From: Nicotiana tabacum
Lineage: Eukaryota; Streptophyta; Magnoliopsida; Solanales; Solanaceae
Assembly: GCF_000715075.1 (NCBI RefSeq)
Contig: NC_134087.1
Coordinates: 153,499,436 to 153,563,435, forward strand
Direction: 5' to 3'
DNA length: 64,000 bases
Shown here: piece after piece, positions 57,210-64,000 of the stretch
Numbering within the stretch: position 1 is the first letter of the stretch
Layout of the letters: every line of letters starts with the position of its first letter
Position numbers and translations under genes: made by a program
Notes under the pieces: model-generated
The model's input: only the letters and a program-made list of their open reading frames with translations
The model's database searches: none
Told to the model about the DNA's origin: nothing

Positions 57210-57480
57210 TTGTTTCAGTGTGCCACAAAGATGCTTTCATATTATTTGACCCTGGTTCCACTTATTCATATATATTATCGTACTTTGCTCGCTATTTAGA
57301 TATGCCCCGTAATTCCTTAGATATGCATATTCATGTATCTATATCGGTGGGTGATTCTATTATTGTGGACAGTGTGTATCGGTCTTATGTGGTGACTATT
57401 AGGGGATTTGAGACGAGAGTTGATCTTTTACTGCTTAGCTTGGTTGATTTTGACATGATTCTATGAATGGATTGGTCGCC
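57210..57480 (+). pseudogene. Protease of element C
   Basis: The open frame contains DAFILFDPGSTYSYILSYFA, then VGDSIIVDSVYRSYVVTIRG and LLSLVDFDMIL. The active-site triad is DPG, as is common in Del-type elements. Confidence 0.75.
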
Positions 57481-57537
57481 AACATGCCATGATATTTTGA
57501 TTATCACGCTAAGACCATGATCTTGGCGATGTAGGAA

Positions 57538-58345
57538 TTGACTAGGATTGGGTGGAGAGGTTCCCTGGATTATGTTCCCAGTAGAGTGATATCATACTTG
57601 AATGCTCAATGGATGGTTGAGAAGAGATGTTTGGAATATTTGGCCTTTGTGAGGGATGTTGGTGTTGATACCCCTACCATTGAGTCTGTTCCGGTAGTGA
57701 AGGACTTTTTGGATGTGTTTCTTGCGGACCTGCTGGGCATGGCACCTGACAAGGAAATTGATTTTGGTATTGACTTGGTGCCAGGCACTCAGCCCGTCTC
57801 TATTCCTCTGTATCGTATGGAACCAACATAGTTGAAGGAATTGAAAGAACATCTTTAGGAGCTTCTGGATAAAGGATTTATTAGGCCTAGTATGTTGCCT
57901 TGGGGTGCACTGGTTCTTTTTGTGAAGAAGAAGGATGGTACTTTGAGGATGTGCATTGATTACAGGCAGTTGAACAAAGTTACAATTAAGAACAAGTATC
58001 CACTACCTCGCCTTGATGACTTATTTGACCAACTTCAGGGTGCTAGAGTATTCTCTAAGATTTATTTAAGGTATGGGTATCACCAGTTGAAGATTCAAGA
58101 TTTCGATATTCTGAAGACGTCATTCAGGACCCGCTATGGTCACTATAAGTTTCTTGTGATGTCATTTGGGCTAACCAATGCCCCAACAGAATTTATGCAT
58201 TTGATGAACAGTGTACTCTAGCCATATCTAAATTCTTTTATCATAGTATTCATTAGTGATATACTGGTGTACTAATGCAGCCATGAGGATCATGAACAAC
58301 ATATGGGGATAGTTCTCCAGACCTTGAGGGAGAAGAAGCTTTATG
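57538..58345 (+). pseudogene. Reverse transcriptase of element C, active site lost
   Basis: It shows PVVKDFLDVFLADLLGMAPD, then [40 protein letters not shown] and [20 protein letters not shown]. The catalytic box at 58249-58260 reads FISD where FIDD is expected, removing a metal-binding Asp. Stops occur at 57829, 57857 and 58220. Confidence 0.85.
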
Positions 58346-58908
58346 CTAAATTCTCCAAGTGTAAGTTTTGGCTTGATTCTATGGTGATCTTGGGGCGCGT
58401 GGTGTCCAACGAGGGTATCAAGGTAGATCTGAAGAATATTGAGGCATTTCAGAGTTGGTCCAAATTGTCTTTCTCTACTGAGATTCGGAGTTTTCTTGGC
58501 TTGGCAGGATATTATCGACATTTTATGCAGGTTTTCTTGTCCATTGCTACACGTTTGACTATATTGACCCAGAAGGGTGCCCCATTCAGGTGGTCCGATG
58601 GGTGTGAGAAGAGCTTTCAAAAGCTAAAGATTGCCTTGACCAGATCTCCCGTTCTAGTTTTGCCTTCTACATCGGGTTCATATATAGTGTATTGTGATGC
58701 TTCTCGGATTGGTATTGGGTGTGTCTTGGTGATTGCTTATGCTTTACGCCAGTTGAAGCCCCATGAGAAGAACTACCTCGTTCATGATTTTGAGTTGGCA
58801 GCTATTGTTCATGCATTGAAGATTGGAGGCATTACCTCTACGGCATGTCTTGTGAGGTATTTACGGATCACCAAAGTCTACAACACTTATTTAAATAGAA
58901 GGGCCTAA
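58346..58908 (+). pseudogene. RNase H region of element C
   Basis: It reads [20 protein letters not shown], then [38 protein letters not shown] and [19 protein letters not shown], the RT connection and RNase H. It frameshifts at the end. Confidence 0.8.
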
Positions 58909-59173
58909 ATTTGAGGCAGCGAAGATGGATGGAGCTGTTAAAAGACTATGATATCACCATTTGTATCATCCTGAGAAGGCCAACATGGTGGCCGATGCCT
59001 TGAGTATAAAGGCGGTGAGTATGGGTAGCCTTGTATATATCCAGTTTGTGAGAGACCACTAGCATAAGATGTTCAGGCCTTGGCCATCAGTTCATGAGGT
59101 TAGATGTTTCATAGCCTAGTTGAGTTCTAGCTTTCGTGGTTTCTCGGTCTTCTTTGTATGAGCACATCAGAGT

Positions 59174-60014
59174 GTGTTGCGGATGCAGCACGGTGATGCC
59201 AAGGAGGTTTTTATGGGAGATGATGGTGTGTTGCAGATTCAGGTTGGGATTTTTGTGCCTACTGTGGATTGGTTGCACAAGTTGATTCTTGAGGAGGCCC
59301 ACAGTTCACAGTATTCTATTCATCCGAGTGCCACGAAGATGTATCAGGACTTGAGGAAGCATTATTGGTGGAGGAGAATAAAGAAAGATATAGTGGAGAA
59401 TGTGTCTCAGTGTTTGAACTGTCAGCAGGTGAAGTACCAGCATCAGAGGCTGGGCGGTTTGCTTTAGAGACTTGAGATTCCTGAGTGGAAATGGTAGCGT
59501 GTTACCATGGACTTCATTGTTGGGCTCCCATGGGATTTGAAGAAATTCGATGTTGTTTGGGTGATTGTGGACCGATTTATTAAGTCTGCACATTTTATTC
59601 CGGTCATGACTTCCTATTCTTCTGAGCGCTTGCTGAGATCTATATCCACGAGATCGTTCGTCTTTATGGTGTGCTAGTGTCCATTATTTCTTATAAGGGC
59701 GCGGAGTTTACATCGTAGTTTTGGAGAGCAGTGCCTCGAGAGTTGGCACACGGGTTGAATTGAGCACAACATTCCACTCCCAGACGGACGGACATTCAGA
59801 GGGCATAATTCAGATTTTGGAAGATATGCTACGCGCTTGTGTTATGGATTTCGGGGGTTCTTGGGATCAGTTTCCACCGCTTGTAGAGTTTTCCTATAAC
59901 AATAGCTACCAATCTAGTATTCAGATGGCTCCTTATGAGGCCTTATATTGGAGGCAGTGTCATTCTCCAGTTGGTTGGTTTGAGTTGGGAGAGGCTAGGC
60001 TGTTTGGGTACTGA
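59174..60014 (+). pseudogene. Integrase of element C
   Basis: The zinc module reads HSSQYSIHPSATKMYQDLRK ... SQCLNCQQVK. The catalytic core follows (VTMDFIVGLPWDLKKFDVVW, then a broken stretch), then TTFHSQTDGHSEGIIQILED with the third acid and MAPYEALYWRQCHSPVGW. Stops and frameshifts interrupt the core. Confidence 0.8.
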
Positions 60015-60119
60015 TTTGGTTCAGGATGCCTTAGAGAAAGTCAAGTTGATTCAGGATCGGCCTCGCATAGCACAGTCTAGGTAGAAGAGTTACGCTGATC
60101 AGAAGGTTCATGATGTTGC

Positions 60120-60570
60120 ATATATGGTGGGAGAAAAGGTATTGTTTAGAGTATCGCCCATGAAGGGTGTGATGAGGTTCAGGAATAAGGGCAAGTTGAT
60201 CCCTTGGTATATTGGCCCTTTTGAGGTGCTTGAGATGATTGGAGAGGTGGCTTACAAGCTTGCATTGCCACCTAGTCTATTGGATGTTCACCCAATGTTT
60301 CATGTTTCCATGCTCTGGAAGTATTATGGCGATCCGTCTCATGCTTTGGACTTTAGTACAGTTTAGTTAGATGGAGATTTGGCTTATGATGTGGAGTCGG
60401 TGGTCATTTTGGATCGACAGGTTCGAAAGTTGAGATCAAAGAATATAGCTTTAGTAAAAGTTCTGTGGAGAGGCTAGCCAGTTGAGGAGGCTAATTGGGA
60501 GACCGAGCGGGAGATGCGGAGCAACTATCCACACCCATTTGAGACTCCAAGTATAATTCTAGACCCGTTC
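60120..60570 (+). pseudogene. Chromodomain end of pol, element C
   Basis: YIGPFEVLEMIGEVAYKLAL and DVHPMFHVSMLWKYYGDPSH form the integrase C-terminus. ALVKVLWRG, a stop, then PVEEANWETEREMRS form the chromodomain. The chromodomain, which guides integration into chromatin in chromoviruses, supports the Tekay/Del call. Confidence 0.75.
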
Positions 60571-60601
60571 AAGGATGAATGTTTGTTTAAGATAGGGATA
60601 A

Positions 60602-60649
60602 TGTAACGACCCGGCCGGTCAGTTTCAGTATTGTAGCCCCATTCCCCCA
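60602..60649 (+). repeat. Start of the 3' LTR of element C
   Basis: TGTAACGACCCGGCCGGTC follows a purine-rich AAGATAGGGATAA tract, and the sequence is interrupted after 48 bp by another LTR. Confidence 0.75.
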
Positions 60650-63061
60650 TGTCATGACCTAAAATCCAACTAGTTGCGATGGAACCTAATCCAACCCGCT
60701 AGGTAAGCCAATTAACAATAATCCAATTCAAATGAGATTTACTGAGAAAATAAATGATGAAATAGTTGAACTTTTAAACATTAAGCCAAGGACTGGTAGT
60801 ACAAATCATGAGCTTCTAAAACTTAGAGATTACAAAGTTGGTATGAAATGAATACATCATCTATTCGAAATGTACATAAACAGACTTATAAATCTAAAGC
60901 TACCAAGAACAAGAGGCATCTATAACCGAAATACAGGTACATCTTCAATGCCAGCTTCCGCCACATGCAGCAACATTATCTCCATAATATGCCCGCAAGG
61001 TGCAGAAGTGTAGTATGAGTATAACTAACCCCATGAACTCAATAAGTAACAAACCTTAGGTTGAAAGAAGTGACGAGCTTGAAAAAGGGTCAGAGTCCAG
61101 TACCAATAGTCAAGAGCTATTCGTAGCAATGTATAAAAGCAATGCAAGTAATAACTCAAAGATCTTATGTTCAACTCGTTCACAGTTACGTACAATAAGC
61201 ATGTTTTTCAGGTATAACAGTAAAATCCACCAAAATATGAATATATCAGAAAACTATGATTTTTCCCAAAAACTTTCAACAACAGACAAGATATTTTATT
61301 ATCAGATAGTATGAGGAAAGTACGTCTCCTTGCCTACATATCAATATGCATGTCAAGTTATGAATGTGTCAATACCTTATAGAATGAGGAAATACATCTA
61401 TATGCCTACATGCCAAGTATGTATGTCAAATACAATGCATCACAATGATAAAGTCATGTACTCACACTCTTAGAATACTCAGTCTCACTATCTCACACTC
61501 CCACTCATCATACTCAATCACTCGACACACTGAATCACTCGGTATTGTACGGTACTTGCGCTCACTACTGGTATGCCAGACTCCAGAGGGGCGGATTCCG
61601 CCCAAGTACTAATATAAGCCAACGTGACATGCTGCGGCGTGTAGCCCGATCTCATAATGAGTCAATAAAGCCTGCTGTGGCGTGTATCCTGATCCCATAA
61701 ACAGCTGCTGCAGTGTGCAGCACAATCCCATAAATGTCACTCACAATTTGGCCCTCAAGCCCCTACTCAATATTCAATCTCTCCAGTCTCTTGGGCTCAC
61801 AAATTTCATGCCAATTAGCCCAAACAATGATGACACTATGTAACAACAAATGATAACAAAGACTGAGATATGATATGAAAATCATGGATCATGATTGAGT
61901 ATATAATTACAATTAGAGCATATAACTTAAAACAACAGAGGTAGCCTCATTAGGTCTCAATCGAATAAACATATAGCCTAAACATGATTTGTAACATAAA
62001 TTAATAGATCATATAATCAAACAAGTAGGAAGAACTTGTATGTAACAAGATATAACAACAAAACAAGTCCGGTCATAGTCTAATAGTCAACTAGAATCAT
62101 GATTCCCCTGGTGCACGCACAGACGCTCGTCACCTAGCATGTGCATCACCTCAATGCATCTCGTATAACATAGTCCCTAGGGTTAAATACCCTCAAATTC
62201 AAGTTTAGATATGTTACTTACCTCGAACAACCAAATCCAATACTGAGCAAGTCAAACAATACTCTAAAAATGCTATCACGCGCGTAACAACCTCCGAAAG
62301 GCTCAAATCCAACTAAAATCAACTCAAAAACATCAAATAATGCCAAAGGAAATAGTCCCAATCAATAAAGGTTGAATCTAATCAAAATCCCAAAGTCAAC
62401 CAAAAAGTTAAACATGGGCCTACACCTCGGAACCCGACAAAACTTACAAAATCCGACAACCCATGCAATTACGAGTCTAACCATTTTCAATCAAATCCAA
62501 CTCTGAATCGATGTTCAAAACTCAAAAATTCACTTTAGGAAAGTTTAGATAAAAAACCCAAATTTTTCTTTTGAAATCATCAATAGAATGCCAAAAACGA
62601 AGATCGAATCACAGTATAAAATCAATATCGGGTATAAGACACTTACCCTAATCCATGTGGTGAAAATCGCCTTAAAAATTGCCTCAATCCGAGCACCATA
62701 GCTCAAAATATGCAAAAATGTCTGAAATCTCCAAAAATAGAGTACTTATAATCACTGGACGAATTTATGAATCACGATCGAGAAGAAGAAAAATACACTG
62801 CCCTGAAATAGTCTACGCATTTGCGAGCTGCCTCATGCAAACACAATGCCTATAGATACCAACTCTCCGCGAACACGGACTGGCCCACGCGAATGCAGAG
62901 GAGAAATCAGCAGCACCCAGCTCTCAGCTCAGCTCTATGCAAATGCGATGCCTCATATGCGAATGCGTACTGTAACCAACACAAAGCTACGCGAACGCGG
63001 TCTTCCAATCGCGACCACAATGAAGAAATTTCCCGGGTCAAGATTTCCTCTATGCGATCAC
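60650..63061 (-). repeat. Tekay-type LTR fragment inserted in the 3' LTR of C
   Basis: It opens TGTCATGACCTAAAATCC (LTR 3' end on minus). It matches the solo LTR at 23611, for example in 'ggcatgctgcggcgtg(t/c)agcccgat', and carries the GCGAACGCGG-type words at 62815-63010. It is cut at 63062 by the next LTR. Small open frames here are not genes. Confidence 0.75.
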
Positions 63062-64000
63062 TGTCGCACCTCCTTTTTTACCGCGCCTGCGGGGCGCGTG
63101 GGGAGTTTTCTCCAATTAAAGGACAGTCGAAACGGGATTTGTTTATTTGTTTCAGAGTCGCCACCTGGGAATTTTAAGGCATCCCAAGTCACCAATTTTA
63201 ATCCCTGAATCGAGGAGAATATGACTCTGTTTATTATTCTGCGAACCAGAAATCCTGAGTAAGGAATTCTGTTAATCCGGAAGAAGGTGTTAGGCATTTC
63301 CGAATTTCGTGGTTCTAGCACGGTCGCTTAACTGTTTTTATTATTGGCTTAATTATCTTGATTTTATTAAATACATTTTTGTTACGTGATTTTTCTACCG
63401 CTTTTACTTATTGTGATTAAGGACCCTTCTTTGAATCGAATTACGCGTACGTATATTCGTGTTATAAATTTAAAAATGCGGAATTGTGTCACGCGTACGT
63501 GTACACGATAATTTTTGATAATATATTTATTAAACAATCATTTTTTCGAAATTGTGTCGAATCAAGAATATTTGTTTTTTTCCTTAAATAATGAACCGCA
63601 CATCTCGGGTTTTTATGAAATTAAATTAACGTCCTCGAAGAAATCCCTTACATTAAATATTCGCTCGAAATTGCGCATACACATAATTCGAATTGCTTTT
63701 ATTGGTATAATCAGGTTACGCGAACGTATCCCCTAATTACACCAAATATTCTTAAAGGTATTATGAATTTTTCACAAATTGTTTGTTATATTCATATATT
63801 TTTTATGTGGAAATCATAAGAACTCCCATTTAGAGGCCTATAAATTCTTTGAAAAGAATTCACAATCTATTAAAGGTTGCCTGTCGATTATAATTTCCGA
63901 AATTATATTCATTCCAACTATTCAAATTCAAAGAACAGAATAAAAGTATGATTAATACTATTTTTAACAAAGTATGATTAATACTATTTTTAACAAATAT
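63062..64000. repeat. Start of another LTR (TGTCGCACCTCC), runs off the window
   Basis: A sharp edge at TGTCGCACC separates it from the preceding LTR. The following 'cagagtcgccacctggg', 'ttttaaggcatcccaagtcacc' and 'gaatcgaggagaatatgact' words belong to a common solanaceous LTR family. Orientation and family cannot be fixed without the other end. No gene is seen. Confidence 0.55.

Larger units (their letters stand above)
52506..60649 (+). mobile_element. Ty3/gypsy Tekay/Del chromovirus C, 3' LTR truncated
   Basis: It has a 3.0-kb 5' LTR, an initiator-Met-type primer site, gag with zinc knuckle, protease, RT, RNase H, integrase and a C-terminal chromodomain, then the first 48 bp of the 3' LTR before another LTR interrupts. 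It is inserted in the inverted LTR fragment to its left. Stops and several lost catalytic residues show that it is inactive. Confidence 0.88.

Noticed and set aside
62821..63208. Two overlapping plus-strand frames of about 120 codons
   Set aside because: They span the border between two LTRs and arise from CpG-rich LTR words, not from a gene.

Overview
The window is nuclear DNA of a flowering plant, most likely Solanaceae and plausibly Nicotiana. The evidence is split host genes, dense nested LTR retrotransposons with roughly 3-kb Tekay/Del-type LTRs, a SIRE-type copia element, RTE LINEs with a TS-SINE-like 3' tail, and hAT, Stowaway and Mutator-like miniature elements. No bacterial, organellar or CRISPR features were seen. 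Family names rest on motif recognition by eye; no database search was possible.

Layout. 1-4601: right part of a decayed minus-strand Ty3/gypsy Tat-type element (A). 4602-6261: leader and upstream region of a short ARGOS/OSR-like organ-size gene (CDS 6262-6663, +). 6664-12280: small transposons (two hAT elements, a long-TIR MITE built of palindromic repeats, a TGTATTC-rich repeat block), a gypsy LTR relic and an L1 LINE relic. 12281-21240 (-): the main host gene, a three-exon homologue of ankyrin-repeat protein SKIP35. Its introns carry a 1.25-kb foldback element with 9-bp target duplication (intron 1) and a 1.4-kb miniature LTR retrotransposon, a Stowaway MITE and an RTE fragment (intron 2). 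Exon 1 appears to hold a one-base frameshift.

22.8-47.8 kb is a nest built inside one minus-strand L1 LINE. The LINE survives in four pieces (47807-46977, 39454-39436, 27075-26607, 23605-22855). They are separated by a SIRE copia element (39460-46971), an Athila-like solo LTR (27076-39430) and a Tekay-type solo LTR (23611-26601). The Athila-like LTR is itself split by a Tat-type gypsy element B (27279-38139), whose left LTR is split by a truncated RTE LINE (27453-29723). Target duplications mark four of these five insertions. The LINE reading frame rejoins at all three junctions that interrupt it.

47.8-64 kb: overlapping Tekay/Del chromovirus fragments (D and inverted LTR pieces), a longer Tekay element C (52506-60649) with recognisable gag, protease, RT, RNase H, integrase and chromodomain, another LTR fragment, and the start of a further LTR at 63062 running off the window.

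Only the two host genes have clear cellular roles: organ growth (ARGOS-like) and SKP1/SCF-associated ankyrin protein (SKIP35). No transposable element here looks capable of moving by itself. The most interesting points are the in-frame LINE that proves the nesting order, the antisense ORF with its own TATA-like box in element B, and the apparent SKIP35 frameshift.
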